In this document: positions 25,627-34,182 of the stretch, piece after piece
How the letters are laid out: every line of letters starts with the position of its first letter
Numbering within the stretch: position 1 is the stretch's first letter
Origin: Palsa-739 sp035532535
Lineage (GTDB): Bacteria > Actinomycetota > Thermoleophilia > Gaiellales > Gaiellaceae
Length of the DNA: 52,332 nt
Assembly (NCBI GenBank): GCA_035532535.1
Contig: DATKQT010000018.1
Location: 1-52,332 of the forward strand
Reading direction: 5' to 3'
Translations under genes and position numbers: made by a program
The notes under the pieces: model-generated
Seen by the model: the letters and a program-made list of their open reading frames with translations, nothing else
Databases searched by the model: none
Told to the model about the DNA's origin: nothing

Positions 25627-26493
25627 TCACGCTGGGCGTTCGGCCTCGCGCGTGCGACGAACGTCGGCGGCGATCGCCTCCACGAGCTCGGCCTCCGACT
25701 CGAAGGCCGCCTCGTCCCGCAGCCGCTGCCAGAGCTCGACCACGAGCCGGCTGCCGTACAGGTCGCCCTCGTAGTCGAGCAGGTACGCCTCCACGCGCCG
25801 ATCTGTGCCGCCGTAGTGCGGGTTCGTTCCGATCGAGACCGCGGTCCGGTGGTCGAGCGCTGCGCCCGCGTAGATGCCGAGCGCCGGGACGAGCAATCCC
25901 GGCGCGACATCGAGGTTCGCGGTCGGGAACCCGAGACCGGATCCGCGCTGGGAGCCGTGCACGACCATTCCCTCCACCTCGGGAGGCCGGCCAAGGAGCT
26001 GCGCCGCTTGCCGCACTTCGCCCGCGGCCAGCAGGCGGCGGATGTGACTGGACGACACGTTGTCGACGATCGGCACACGGCGGACGTCGAATCCCATGCG
26101 CTCCAGGAGCGCGAGATCGCCCAAGCGGCCGCTCCCGAAGCGGAAGCCGTCGCCGGCGGCGACGACCTCGGCGCCCGCCGCGCGAAGGATCGATTCGGCG
26201 AACTCCTCCGCCGGCAGCTCGGCGAGCCCCGGGTCGAACCGGCACACGAGCACGTCCTCGATCCCAAGCTCCGCGAACAGCTCGATCCGCCGCTCGAGCG
26301 TCGTCAGGAGCTCGACCGGCTCGCCGAAGAGCGTGCGCGGATGCGGATCGAACGTGACCACCGCCGGGCGCAGCCCGGACGCGGTCGCAGCCTCCAGCAC
26401 GCGGACGTGACCGCGATGCACACCGTCGAACGTGCCGATCGCGACCGCGCGGCGTGCCGGCTCGAGCTCGTCTGGGCGATGGGCGAGGTTCAC
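25627..26493 (-). CDS. ribF: Bifunctional riboflavin kinase/FMN adenylyltransferase
   Basis: RibF makes FMN and then FAD from riboflavin. The 288-residue protein has the nucleotidyl-transfer motif GTFDGVHRGH (about 20-29), SSSHIRRLLAAGEV in the adenylyltransferase half, and the kinase half with GSGLGFPTANLD and GIYAG. The GTG start overlaps the truB stop codon (GTGA). The truB-ribF pairing is widespread. Confidence 0.96.
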   Translation of the reverse strand: MNLAHRPDELEPARRAVAIGTFDGVHRGHVRVLEAATASGLRPAVVTFDPHPRTLFGEPVELLTTLERRIELFAELGIEDVLVCRFDPGLAELPAEEFAESILRAAGAEVVAAGDGFRFGSGRLGDLALLERMGFDVRRVPIVDNVSSSHIRRLLAAGEVRQAAQLLGRPPEVEGMVVHGSQRGSGLGFPTANLDVAPGLLVPALGIYAGAALDHRTAVSIGTNPHYGGTDRRVEAYLLDYEGDLYGSRLVVELWQRLRDEAAFESEAELVEAIAADVRRTREAERPA

Positions 26494-27149
26494 AGCGCGG
26501 CGAGCACCTCCTCCTCGCTCATGAGCCTCCCCGGCTCGAACGCCTCCGGCGGAACGGCGTCGTCGACCGAGAACGGGCCCACCTCGGTCCGGCGCAGCGT
26601 GCGGCAGTGCCCGCCGAGCTCGTTCGCGATGGCGCGGATGTACGTGCCGGAGCTGACGCGGAGGTCGAGTGTCACGATGTCTCCCGTATACGCGATCACG
26701 TCGAGTGCGTGCACGGTCGACCGGCGCAGCGGCATCTCGACGGCGACGCCGCGGCGTGCGAGCCGATACGCACGCTCTCCGTCGATCTTCACGGCGGACG
26801 CTGCAGGAATCCGCAGCTCGATCTCGCCGCGCAGGCGCTCGATGTCCAGCTCCGCCGGCGGGTCGTGCCGGTCGAGCACCTCGCCCTCCGGATCGCCGGT
26901 CGTCGTCGTCGCAGTGAGGTCGATCGTCGTCAGGTAGCGCTTGTCGAGCCCGACGAGCTGCGGCGCGAGCTTCGTCGCGCGTCCTGAGAGGAGGAGAAGC
27001 AGCCCCGTTGCGAACGGGTCGAGCGTGCCCGCATGTCCCGTGCGAGCGCCCGTGACGCGGCGGATCTGCGCGACGATCGCGAACGACGACGGGCCGGCGG
27101 GCTTGTCGACGAGTGCGACGCCTGCAGGCTCAAGCGCTCGCGCGGGCAC
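26490..27149 (-). CDS. truB: tRNA pseudouridine(55) synthase, lacking a PUA domain
   Basis: TruB makes pseudouridine 55 in the T-arm of tRNA. The catalytic motif is GHAGTLDPFATGLL, with Asp in GTLD as nucleophile, and YLTTIDL, KIDGERAYRLAR and SSGTYIRAIA are the further family motifs. At 219 residues it ends shortly after the catalytic domain; the C-terminal PUA-like domain of longer homologues is absent. The GTG at 27149 lies inside the end of nrnA (20-base overlap). Confidence 0.95.
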   Translation of the reverse strand: MPARALEPAGVALVDKPAGPSSFAIVAQIRRVTGARTGHAGTLDPFATGLLLLLSGRATKLAPQLVGLDKRYLTTIDLTATTTTGDPEGEVLDRHDPPAELDIERLRGEIELRIPAASAVKIDGERAYRLARRGVAVEMPLRRSTVHALDVIAYTGDIVTLDLRVSSGTYIRAIANELGGHCRTLRRTEVGPFSVDDAVPPEAFEPGRLMSEEEVLAAL

Positions 27150-28137
27150 GTTGCTCCACGAACCCGTCGCGGATGATCGCGGTGATCTCGTCGACTGAGG
27201 CGTCGCTCGAGAAGCCCGCGGCCTGACGGTGACCGCCCCCGCCGAAGCGCCGCGCGATCGCCGACACGTCGAGCTCGTCGACGCTCGAGCGCAGCGAGAC
27301 GCGTCGCGTCGGCCCGTCCTCGCCGGGCGGCTCGCGGATGAGGACCGCGAGCTCCGAGCCCTCGACCGCGCGGAGGTAGTCGATGATTCCTTCCGAGTAG
27401 GCCGCGACTGCGCCGACTTCCGTGAAGTCGCTCTGCGTCAGCACCGAGACGATGATGCGACCGCCTTCGAGGACCTGCGCACGGTCGAGCGCGCGGGCGA
27501 GCAGCTTCAGCTTCGCGAACTCGACCGACTCGTACACCTGTTGGAAGACCGCGTGCACGTCGGCGCCCGCCTCGACGAGCTCCGCGGCGAGGCGCAGCGC
27601 CTTCGGCGTCGTGTTCGTGTACTGGAAGCGGCCGGTGTCGGTGACGAGCGCGATGTACAGCGGCTCGGCGATGTCGGGCGTGATCTCGACGCCGAGCTCG
27701 CGGAAGACGTCGCGCATGACCTCGCCCGTCGACGACGCCTGCGCGACGATGAGGTTCACGTCGCCGAAACGCGAGTTGTCGTGGTGATGGTCGATGTCGA
27801 GCTTGAGCTTCGCGGCCAGAAGCGGCTCGGGGTCAGGGCCGATGCGATCCGCCTTCGCGCAGTCGACGGCGACGAGCACGCGCTCGGAGATGTCGGTCGG
27901 CACCGTGCGCGTCAGGTCATCGAGGGGCATGAACCCGTACTCGCGCGGGATCGGCGAGTCGCCGCTGAGATACATGACCGCATCCTTGCCGAGCTGTCTG
28001 AGCGCGAGCGTCGTCGCGAGCAGCGAGCCGAGGGAGTCGCCGTCCGGGTTCTCGTGGCTGACCACGACAAAGCGGTCGTTCGCGCGAAGCGCGTCGACCA
28101 CGGCTTGCAGGTCACTCGTCGTCTGGGGCGAGCTCAT
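27130..28137 (-). CDS. nrnA: DHH/DHHA1 phosphoesterase, NrnA-type nanoRNase
   Basis: NrnA-like enzymes degrade 2-5 nt RNA and pAp with two manganese ions. The 335-residue protein has motif I HENPDGDSLGS (H28, D32, D34), motif III DHHHDN (DHH at 116-118) and the C-terminal DHHA1 motif FGGGGHRQAAG. It lies between rbfA and truB, the usual place in Gram-positive nusA/infB operons, overlapping rbfA by 26 bases. Activity on pAp versus nanoRNA cannot be decided from sequence. Confidence 0.94.
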   Translation of the reverse strand: MSSPQTTSDLQAVVDALRANDRFVVVSHENPDGDSLGSLLATTLALRQLGKDAVMYLSGDSPIPREYGFMPLDDLTRTVPTDISERVLVAVDCAKADRIGPDPEPLLAAKLKLDIDHHHDNSRFGDVNLIVAQASSTGEVMRDVFRELGVEITPDIAEPLYIALVTDTGRFQYTNTTPKALRLAAELVEAGADVHAVFQQVYESVEFAKLKLLARALDRAQVLEGGRIIVSVLTQSDFTEVGAVAAYSEGIIDYLRAVEGSELAVLIREPPGEDGPTRRVSLRSSVDELDVSAIARRFGGGGHRQAAGFSSDASVDEITAIIRDGFVEQRARASA

Positions 28138-28456
28138 CGATGAGGTGGGTCATGCGCACGCCGCGCTCGACCGTCGGATCGTACTCGAAGGTCAGTTGAG
28201 GGGTTCGTTTCATTCTCAGCTCCCGCGCCAGCCGTCCCTGCAGCAGCCCATGGGCGGCGGCGAGCCCCTGGAGCGAGGCATTCCGCTTGCGGGCAGAGCC
28301 GAAGACGCTCACGAAGACGGTCGCCTGGCGAAGGTCCGAGGTCGTGTCGACCCCCGTCACCGTCACGAGGCCGATGCGGGGATCTTTCAGCTCGAGGAGC
28401 GCTTCGGCCAGCACCTGCCGCACCGACTCGTTCACCCTGCGCATTCGGTCGGGCAT
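28112..28456 (-). CDS. rbfA: 30S ribosome-binding factor A
   Basis: RbfA helps mature the 5' end of 16S rRNA and the 30S subunit. The 114-residue protein begins MPDRMRRVNESVRQVLAEALL and has DPRIGLVTVTGVDTTSDLR followed by the KH-type strand ATVFVSVFG. RTPQLTFEYD near the C-terminus is also typical. The ATG at 28456 is 5 bases after the chrA stop, so the genes are co-transcribed. It overlaps nrnA by 26 bases. Confidence 0.95.
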   Translation of the reverse strand: MPDRMRRVNESVRQVLAEALLELKDPRIGLVTVTGVDTTSDLRQATVFVSVFGSARKRNASLQGLAAAHGLLQGRLARELRMKRTPQLTFEYDPTVERGVRMTHLIDELAPDDE

Positions 28457-28461
28457 GAGCC

Positions 28462-29586
28462 CTAGTGTCGCAGGGGCGCGCCCGCGAGTGCGGCGATGAT
28501 GCCCACCGCTCCGGCGAGGAGCAGCGTGACGACGATGCTGCGCCGCAGCAGAAGGAGGACGACGGCCGCCGCGGCAAGGACGCCGAACTGCCAGTTCTCG
28601 TGCAATGCGCGCGCAAGGGGGACGGCCGCCCCGACGATCGCCCCGATCGCGGCCGGGCCGGCGCCGTCGAGAAAGGCGCGCGCCCGAGCGTCCCTGCGGA
28701 TCCGGTCGAACCGGTCGCCGCCGACGAGGACGAAGGCAAAGGACGGCGTGAAGGCGACGAGCGCGGCGAGAAGAGCGCCGCCGATGCCCCGCGCGGCGTA
28801 GCCGACGACGGCGACGGTCTGGACGACGGGACCCGGCGTGAGCTGACCGAGGGCGACGGCGTTCAGGAACTGCGCCGCCGTCATCCAGTGGTAGTGCGCG
28901 ACCGCATCGGCCTGCATGAGCGGGACGATGACGAAGCCGCCGCCGTAGGAGAGCGCGCCGACCTTGAACGCAACCCAGACGAGCGCGAGCAGGCCGCCTG
29001 CGGGCGCGGCCGCGAAGAGCGGGAGAAACGCCGCCGTCCCGCCGCGCCGAATGAGCAACTCGACCGCACCGCAGACGAGAAGGACGAGGACGACCCACGC
29101 ACCGACGAGCGAAGCCGCCGCAGCGCCGGCAACGGCGTAGCCGATCCAGCGGAGCCGGCCCGCAGACGAGACGCGCGCCCAGCTGCCGGGGACGAGCGAA
29201 GCCCCGGCGCGCACCGCCACTGCGGCGACGGCTGCTCCGGCCCCCGCCCCTGCGCCGAGCACCCAGCGCGGCGGCGCCGACGAAAGGAACACGGCCGCGA
29301 GGCCGATGATGAGCGCGAGCCCCGGAACGATGAACGCAGCACCGCCGACGAGCCCGCCGAGTCGTCCGCGCAGCCGCCAGGCGCAATAGATCGCGAGCTG
29401 CGTGGAGGCGGGACCCGGAAGCAGGTTGCACGCGGCGATCGCGTCCTCGAAGTCGCTCTCCGTCAGCCAACCGCGCTTGCGCACGCAGAGATCTCGGAGC
29501 AGCGCGATGTGCGTCGGCGGCCCGCCGAATCCGATGCACCCGATGCGTCCCCACTCGCGGACGAGCGTCGTGAGCGAGACCCGCAT
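28462..29586 (-). CDS. chrA: Chromate transporter (ChrA family, two CHR domains)
   Basis: This 374-residue integral membrane protein is of the CHR family, which exports chromate. It has two homologous halves: the first with RIGCIGFGGPPTHIALLR and LLPGPASTQLAIYCAW, the second with VGALSYGGGFVIVPLM and GQLTPGPVVQTVAVVG. About ten to twelve hydrophobic segments are present. The ATG at 29586 lies 4 bases after the ylxP stop codon. Its position between ylxP and rbfA, both ribosome-related genes, is odd and suggests insertion into the operon. Some CHR proteins have other anion roles. Confidence 0.92.
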   Translation of the reverse strand: MRVSLTTLVREWGRIGCIGFGGPPTHIALLRDLCVRKRGWLTESDFEDAIAACNLLPGPASTQLAIYCAWRLRGRLGGLVGGAAFIVPGLALIIGLAAVFLSSAPPRWVLGAGAGAGAAVAAVAVRAGASLVPGSWARVSSAGRLRWIGYAVAGAAAASLVGAWVVLVLLVCGAVELLIRRGGTAAFLPLFAAAPAGGLLALVWVAFKVGALSYGGGFVIVPLMQADAVAHYHWMTAAQFLNAVALGQLTPGPVVQTVAVVGYAARGIGGALLAALVAFTPSFAFVLVGGDRFDRIRRDARARAFLDGAGPAAIGAIVGAAVPLARALHENWQFGVLAAAAVVLLLLRRSIVVTLLLAGAVGIIAALAGAPLRH

Positions 29587-29590
29587 CGGC

Positions 29591-29890
29591 TCAGTCGTCG
29601 GGGTCGACGACGAGACGCTCGGCGAGTGCGACCTCCCACTCCTGTCCGCGCAGCCACCGTTCGGCCTCGTCGAGCAGCCGCTCGACCTCGCCGTGCTCAC
29701 GAGCGGCGCAAGCGACGGTGATGCGCGCGCGCTGCCACACGTCGTGGTGGTCGACCTCCGCCACGGAGGCGCCGACGCGGCGCTGCAGCTGCGCCTTCGC
29801 GGAGCGGAGGTGGTGCCGCTTCTCCTTCAGCGAGTGCGACTCGGGGAACTGCAGCTCGCAGGTGAGGATCCCGACGAAGCCGCTGGCCAT
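29591..29890 (-). CDS. ylxP: DUF503 family protein (YlxP)
   Basis: This 99-residue cytoplasmic protein of unknown function matches the YlxP/DUF503 family: FVGILTCELQFPESHSLKEKR at the N-terminus followed by an R/K-rich helix and VAEVDHHDVWQRARI. It sits after infB, as in many Gram-positive bacteria, and is thought to accompany ribosome maturation. The start is the ATG at 29890. Confidence 0.9.
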   Translation of the reverse strand: MASGFVGILTCELQFPESHSLKEKRHHLRSAKAQLQRRVGASVAEVDHHDVWQRARITVACAAREHGEVERLLDEAERWLRGQEWEVALAERLVVDPDD

Positions 29891-29906
29891 CGCGGCCCGT
29901 GCGCGG

Positions 29907-31886
29907 TTAGGAAGCGGCGGCGGAAGGAGCTTCGTCGAGCGAGGTGCGCTCGACCTCGCGCGTCTCGAACGCCTCGAGCACGTCGCCTTCCTTCACATCG
30001 TTGAAGCCGTCGAGGAGGATGCCGCACTCGAAGCCCTCCGCCACTTCGCGTGCGTCGTCCTTGAACCGCTTCAGCGCGCCGATCGTCGTCGTGTAGATGA
30101 CGGTGCCGTCGCGGATGACGCGAACGTCCGCATTCCTCCGCACGACGCCGTGCGTCACCATGCAACCGGCGATGGTTCCCAGGCGCGACACCTTGAACAG
30201 CGCTCTGACCTCAGCCTCGCCGATGGTCTCTTCCGTCTTGACCGCGGCGAGCTTGCCGACGAGGGCCCGCTCGATGTCGTCCGTGAGCTGGTAGATGACG
30301 TTGTAGCTGCGGATCTCGACGCCTTCACGTAGCGCGAGCTCGCGCGCTTCCGCGTTCGGCCGTACGTTGAAGCCGACGATGAGCGCGTCGGACGCGGACG
30401 CGAGCATGATGTCGTTCTGCGTGATCGCGCCGACGCCCTGGTGGATCACGTTCAGCCGCACCTCGGAATGCTCGAACTTCGAGAGCTCCGACACGACAGC
30501 CTCGACGGACCCGACGACGTCGCCCTTGACGACGAGGTTGAGGTCGGCGACTTCGCCGGTCTGCATCTGCTCGAACAGGTTCTCCAGCGACACGCCGCTC
30601 GTGCGCTGCGTCGCCAGCTGCTCGCGGCGGAGCCGCTCCGCACGCCGCGTGGCCAGCTCGCGCGCGAGCCGGTCGTTCTCGACGACGCGCCCCAGCTCGC
30701 CTGCCGGCGGTGGCTTGTCGAAGCCGAGGATCTCCACCGGCTCGCCGGGGAGGGCCTTCTGAATCTTCTCGCCCCTGTAGTTGAAGAGCGCCTTCACGCG
30801 CCCGTGCGCATCTCCAGCCACGATCGCGTCACCGACGATCAGCGTCCCGCGGTGGATGAGCATCGTCGCCACCGGGCCGCGGCCGACGTCGAGGCGCGAC
30901 TCGATGATCGGGCCGGACGCTTCCGTGTTCGGGTTCGCCTTCGGATCGAGCTCGAGATCGGCGACGAGCAGGATCTTCTCGAGCAGCGCATCGAGGCCGA
31001 CCTGCGTCTTCGCCGACACCTCTGCGAACTGCGTGGTCCCGCCCCAGTCCTCCGGCTGCAGCCCTTCCTGGGCGAGCTCGGCCTTGACGCGGTCGATGTT
31101 CGAGTCGGGCAGGTCGATCTTGTTGATCGCGACGACGATCGGCACATCCGCGGCGCGGGCGTGCGAGATGGACTCCTTCGTCTGCGGCATGACGCCGTCG
31201 TCTGCTGCGACGACGAGGACGGCGATGTCTGTCACCTTCGCGCCGCGGGCGCGCATGGCGGTGAAGGCTTCGTGGCCCGGCGTGTCGAGGAACGTGACCT
31301 TCCGGCCATCGACGTTGACCTGGTAGGCGCCGATGTGCTGCGTGATGCCGCCCGCCTCGGTCGCGACGACCTTCGCGTTGCGGATCGCATCGAGCAGCGT
31401 CGTCTTGCCGTGGTCGACGTGGCCCATGATCGTGACGACCGGCGGACGTGTGACGAGCGCCTCTTCGGGATCGTCGTACGTCTCCGGCTCGTCGTCCTCT
31501 TCGTCGGACGCGTGCTTGATCTGCACCTCGCGCTTGAGCTCGGCGCCGATCAGCTCCACTTCCTCGTCGGTGAGCGACTGCGTCGCCGTGCGCATCTGGC
31601 CAAGGGCCATGAGAATCTTGATCAGCTCCGGCATCGGGACGCCGAGCGCCTGCGAGAAATCGCGGACAGTGACGCCGGACTCGACGGTGACGGGCCCGGT
31701 CGGCTGGACCGGAGGCGTCGTGCGCGGCTCGCGCGGCGGCCCTTCGTTGCGGCCGCGCGACTGGCGGCCGTCCGCGCGCGGACGGGCGGCCTGGTTGTCG
31801 ATGACAACGCGCCGGCGCCGGCCCGCAGCTCCGCCGCCGCCGCGAGGGCGGAGCGGGCGGTTCGGTCTGTTCCCTCCGTTAGGCAT
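29907..31886 (-). CDS. infB: Translation initiation factor IF-2
   Basis: IF-2 is the GTPase that brings initiator tRNA to the 30S subunit. The 659-residue protein has a short basic N-terminus (about 60 residues, Pro/Arg/Gly-rich), an IF2 N-subdomain (VTVRDFSQALGVPMPELIK), and the G domain with GHVDHGKT (155-162), DTPGHE and NKID, followed by the beta-barrel and C-terminal domains. It is shorter than the roughly 900-residue actinomycete or E. coli forms because the N-terminal extension is reduced. The ATG overlaps the ylxR stop region by 8 bases. Confidence 0.97.
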   Translation of the reverse strand: MPNGGNRPNRPLRPRGGGGAAGRRRRVVIDNQAARPRADGRQSRGRNEGPPREPRTTPPVQPTGPVTVESGVTVRDFSQALGVPMPELIKILMALGQMRTATQSLTDEEVELIGAELKREVQIKHASDEEDDEPETYDDPEEALVTRPPVVTIMGHVDHGKTTLLDAIRNAKVVATEAGGITQHIGAYQVNVDGRKVTFLDTPGHEAFTAMRARGAKVTDIAVLVVAADDGVMPQTKESISHARAADVPIVVAINKIDLPDSNIDRVKAELAQEGLQPEDWGGTTQFAEVSAKTQVGLDALLEKILLVADLELDPKANPNTEASGPIIESRLDVGRGPVATMLIHRGTLIVGDAIVAGDAHGRVKALFNYRGEKIQKALPGEPVEILGFDKPPPAGELGRVVENDRLARELATRRAERLRREQLATQRTSGVSLENLFEQMQTGEVADLNLVVKGDVVGSVEAVVSELSKFEHSEVRLNVIHQGVGAITQNDIMLASASDALIVGFNVRPNAEARELALREGVEIRSYNVIYQLTDDIERALVGKLAAVKTEETIGEAEVRALFKVSRLGTIAGCMVTHGVVRRNADVRVIRDGTVIYTTTIGALKRFKDDAREVAEGFECGILLDGFNDVKEGDVLEAFETREVERTSLDEAPSAAAS

Positions 31887-32133
31887 ACGCCGGTCCAGTG
31901 TAGATGCGAGCAAGCGCGGGATCGATCCGGACGGGCGTGTGCAGCGTGCGATCGAAGCCCCGCTGAGCGGTCGCACGCTCGAAGCAGGCAAGCCGCCGGC
32001 ACGTATACGCGCCGCGACCCGGTGCGGCGGCGGGACCGCGAACGAGCTCCCCGTCGACGGCGACGAAGCGGATGAGCTCACGCTGCGGTGAGCGCCGGCC
32101 GCAGCCGGCGCACCGCCTGAGCGGAACTGCCAT
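31879..32133 (-). CDS. ylxR: YlxR family RNA-binding protein
   Basis: This 84-residue protein of the YlxR/DUF448 family has RRCAGCGRRSPQRELIRF and the motif PGRGAYTCRRLACFERA, both conserved (GRGAYxC). It lies between nusA and infB, the usual location, and is implicated in nucleoid or RNase P-related functions in other bacteria. The ATG shares one base with the nusA stop (TAATG). Confidence 0.93.
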   Translation of the reverse strand: MAVPLRRCAGCGRRSPQRELIRFVAVDGELVRGPAAAPGRGAYTCRRLACFERATAQRGFDRTLHTPVRIDPALARIYTGPAYA

Positions 32134-33683
32134 TACTCCGCTTCCGCCCCTTCCTGCTCGACCGGGATGCCGGCGGGAATCTCCTCCAGCGGAGCGACCT
32201 GCGGATGGGCGGTGTCGAGGTCGACCTCGTCTTCCGCCTCCGCGATCGCGGTGGCGTTGGGACCGTGGGTCGCAGCGACGTCGGCAGGCGCCTCGTCGTC
32301 GACCTCGTCCGGCTCCGGGCCGGACGATGACGGGCCGAAGCTCTCTGCTTCCGGCGGCGAGATGACGGCCTCGAGCTCGGGCTCGTCCTCGGGGACGACC
32401 GGCTCCTCGTCGTCCGGAACGTCCTCGAGCGCGAGCGCCTGGTGTGCGGCCACGCCGCACCAGCGGGAGCCGGGTAGCGCCGCGTTCGGGCACCGTTTGC
32501 CGTTGGCGAGGATCGCACCGCAGCGGCCGGACAGATCCTGCTCGTCTCCACCGCCGCCGAAGGCGACATCGGCCTCGGCCTGTGCGAACTCGCTGTCGCT
32601 CTGGATGTCGATCTTCCAGCCGGTGAGACGCGCGGCGAGCCGGGCGTTCATGCCCTCCTTGCCGATGGCGAGCGCGAGCTGGTCGTCGGGGACGACGACG
32701 GTCGCTTCCTTCGCGTCGTCGTCGAGGTACACCTCGCGCACGCGCGCCGGGGAGAGCGCCTTCGCGACGAAGCGTGCCGGCTCCGGGTTCCACGGGATGA
32801 TGTCGATCTTCTCGCCGCGCAGCTCGGATACGACCATGCGCACGCGCGAGCCTCTCGGCCCGACGCACGCACCGACGGGATCGACGCCCTGCGTGTGCGA
32901 CTCGACCGCGATTTTCGAGCGGTAGCCCGGCTCGCGCGCGACGCCGCGGATCTCGACGAGGCCGTCGGCTATCTCCGGCACCTCGAGCTCGAACAGCGTC
33001 TTGATGAGCTCCGGGTCGCGGCGCGAGAGGATGACCTGCGGCCCCTTCGTCCCGGACCGAACCTCGGTGATGACAGCCTTGATGCGCGAGCCCTGCTCGT
33101 AGCGCTCACCGTCGACCTGCTCCGAGCGGGGCAGCAGCGCCTCGACCTTGCCGAGGTCGACGAGGACGTTGTTGCGGTCGCCGGCCTGCTGCACGATGCC
33201 GGTGACGACTTCGCTGACGCGGTCGATGTACTCGTCGTACATCATCCGGCGCTCCTCCTCGCGGATCCGCTGGAGGATGACCTGCTTCGCGGTCTGCGCG
33301 GCGATGCGGCCGAAGCCTTCCGGCGTCACGTCCTCGCGCTGAACCTGGTTCTCGGGAATGTCCGACCAGTCGATGTCGAGGTCGTCGTCGGTGATGAGGG
33401 TGTGCTGGCGCTCGCCCGTCTCCTCCTCGAGGCGCTCGAGCTCCTCGAGCTTGCGCTCGCGGGCCTCTTCGAGCAGCCGTGTCTCGATGTCGCCGGGAAG
33501 CTCGATCGAGAACACGCGGAAGTCGCCCTGGTTGTCCATCTCGACGGCCGCGTGGCGCGATGCGCCTGGGGTCTTCTTGTATGCGGCGAGCAGCGCATCC
33601 TCGAGCGCGGACACGAGCGCGCCTTCCTCGATGCCCTTGTCACGCTCGATCTCGCGAACGGCTTCGATGATCTCCTGGCTCAT
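32133..33683 (-). CDS. nusA: Transcription factor NusA with an acidic tail carrying a CCCH zinc-knuckle-like motif
   Basis: NusA binds RNA polymerase and nascent RNA and modulates pausing, termination and antitermination. The N-terminal domain (1-140) includes an extra charged coiled stretch at about 66-115 compared with typical NusA. It is followed by S1 (about 155-220), KH1 (PVGACVGPRGSRVRMV) and KH2 (QLALAIGKEGMNARLAAR). After KH2 comes an unusual segment at residues 388-414 with C388-x9-C398-x10-C409-x4-H414, then about 100 acidic residues to 516. The cysteine pattern resembles short CCCH motifs in other small proteins and is absent from most NusA proteins. The gene follows rimP with a 1-base gap. 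Confidence 0.95.
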   Translation of the reverse strand: MSQEIIEAVREIERDKGIEEGALVSALEDALLAAYKKTPGASRHAAVEMDNQGDFRVFSIELPGDIETRLLEEARERKLEELERLEEETGERQHTLITDDDLDIDWSDIPENQVQREDVTPEGFGRIAAQTAKQVILQRIREEERRMMYDEYIDRVSEVVTGIVQQAGDRNNVLVDLGKVEALLPRSEQVDGERYEQGSRIKAVITEVRSGTKGPQVILSRRDPELIKTLFELEVPEIADGLVEIRGVAREPGYRSKIAVESHTQGVDPVGACVGPRGSRVRMVVSELRGEKIDIIPWNPEPARFVAKALSPARVREVYLDDDAKEATVVVPDDQLALAIGKEGMNARLAARLTGWKIDIQSDSEFAQAEADVAFGGGGDEQDLSGRCGAILANGKRCPNAALPGSRWCGVAAHQALALEDVPDDEEPVVPEDEPELEAVISPPEAESFGPSSSGPEPDEVDDEAPADVAATHGPNATAIAEAEDEVDLDTAHPQVAPLEEIPAGIPVEQEGAEAE

Positions 33684-33684
33684 G

Positions 33685-34104
33685 TCACACCTCTCCGTCG
33701 ATCAGGTTCGCCCGCACGATCTCGTCGTACGGAATCTCGGTCTCGTCGACTCGCACTCGGCTCTCGTCTGCAAAAACAACCTCGCCCTTCAGCTGCCGGC
33801 GACCGAGCGTGCGGAGCTTCACGCGGCGCCCAACCGCGCCGGCGAAATGCTCCGGTTTACGCAGCGGCCGCTCGATCCCTGGCGAGGAGACGTCGATGGC
33901 GTACTGACGCTGGTAGTCGCGCAGGCTGTCGGTGACGCGCGCGCACAGCGCGTGGTCGACGCCGGCAGCGTGGTCGACGAACACGGTGAACCGGTCCGGG
34001 CCCTGCAGCTCGACCGCGAGCACCTCGACGCCGTCGAGGCTGCCCTCGACGCGTTCGCTGATCTCGCGCTCCAGCTGCTTTTCCTTCTGCCGTACGTCCG
34101 CCAA
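33685..34104 (-). CDS. rimP: Ribosome maturation factor RimP
   Basis: RimP assists 30S subunit assembly. The 139-residue protein contains the family signature AIDVSSPGIERPLRKPEHF and a C-terminal SH3-like domain (VGRRVKLRTLG). The start is a TTG at 34104 with AGGAG 6 bases upstream; no ATG or GTG is available near the N-terminus. Upstream, a terminator-like hairpin ends 17 bases before the start codon. It leads the rimP-nusA-ylxR-infB genes. Confidence 0.92.
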   Translation of the reverse strand: MADVRQKEKQLEREISERVEGSLDGVEVLAVELQGPDRFTVFVDHAAGVDHALCARVTDSLRDYQRQYAIDVSSPGIERPLRKPEHFAGAVGRRVKLRTLGRRQLKGEVVFADESRVRVDETEIPYDEIVRANLIDGEV

Positions 34105-34120
34105 ATATCGCTCCTGTCAC

Positions 34121-34145
34121 AAAAAATGGGCCCGCAGGCCCATTT
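34121..34145 (-). terminator. Terminator-like hairpin just upstream of rimP
   Basis: In the minus direction a perfect 9-bp stem (34137-34145 with 34124-34132, 4-base loop) runs directly into TTTTTT. It lies 38 bases after the rmlD-like gene stop and only 17 bases before the rimP start. It may end the dtd/rmlD transcript, or act as an attenuator for rimP-nusA-infB, because no promoter fits between it and rimP. Confidence 0.75.
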
Positions 34146-34172
34146 CGCCGAACCGGTGAAAATGGTCTCAGG

Positions 34173-34181
34173 AGTGTAGCA
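34173..34181 (-). promoter_or_regulatory. rimP: Extended -10 promoter candidate for rimP-nusA-infB
   Basis: The minus-strand sequence GATTGCTACACT gives an extended -10 (TGC + TACACT), nearly identical to that before rpsO. Transcription would begin near 34166, upstream of the terminator-like hairpin. It overlaps the boundary of the rmlD-like stop codon. No -35 match is seen. Confidence 0.4.
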
Positions 34182-34182
34182 A

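Noticed and set aside
28465..29721. Plus-strand frame opposite chrA rich in Arg, Asp and Glu
   Set aside because: It mirrors the hydrophobic codons of the membrane protein on the other strand; no family features.
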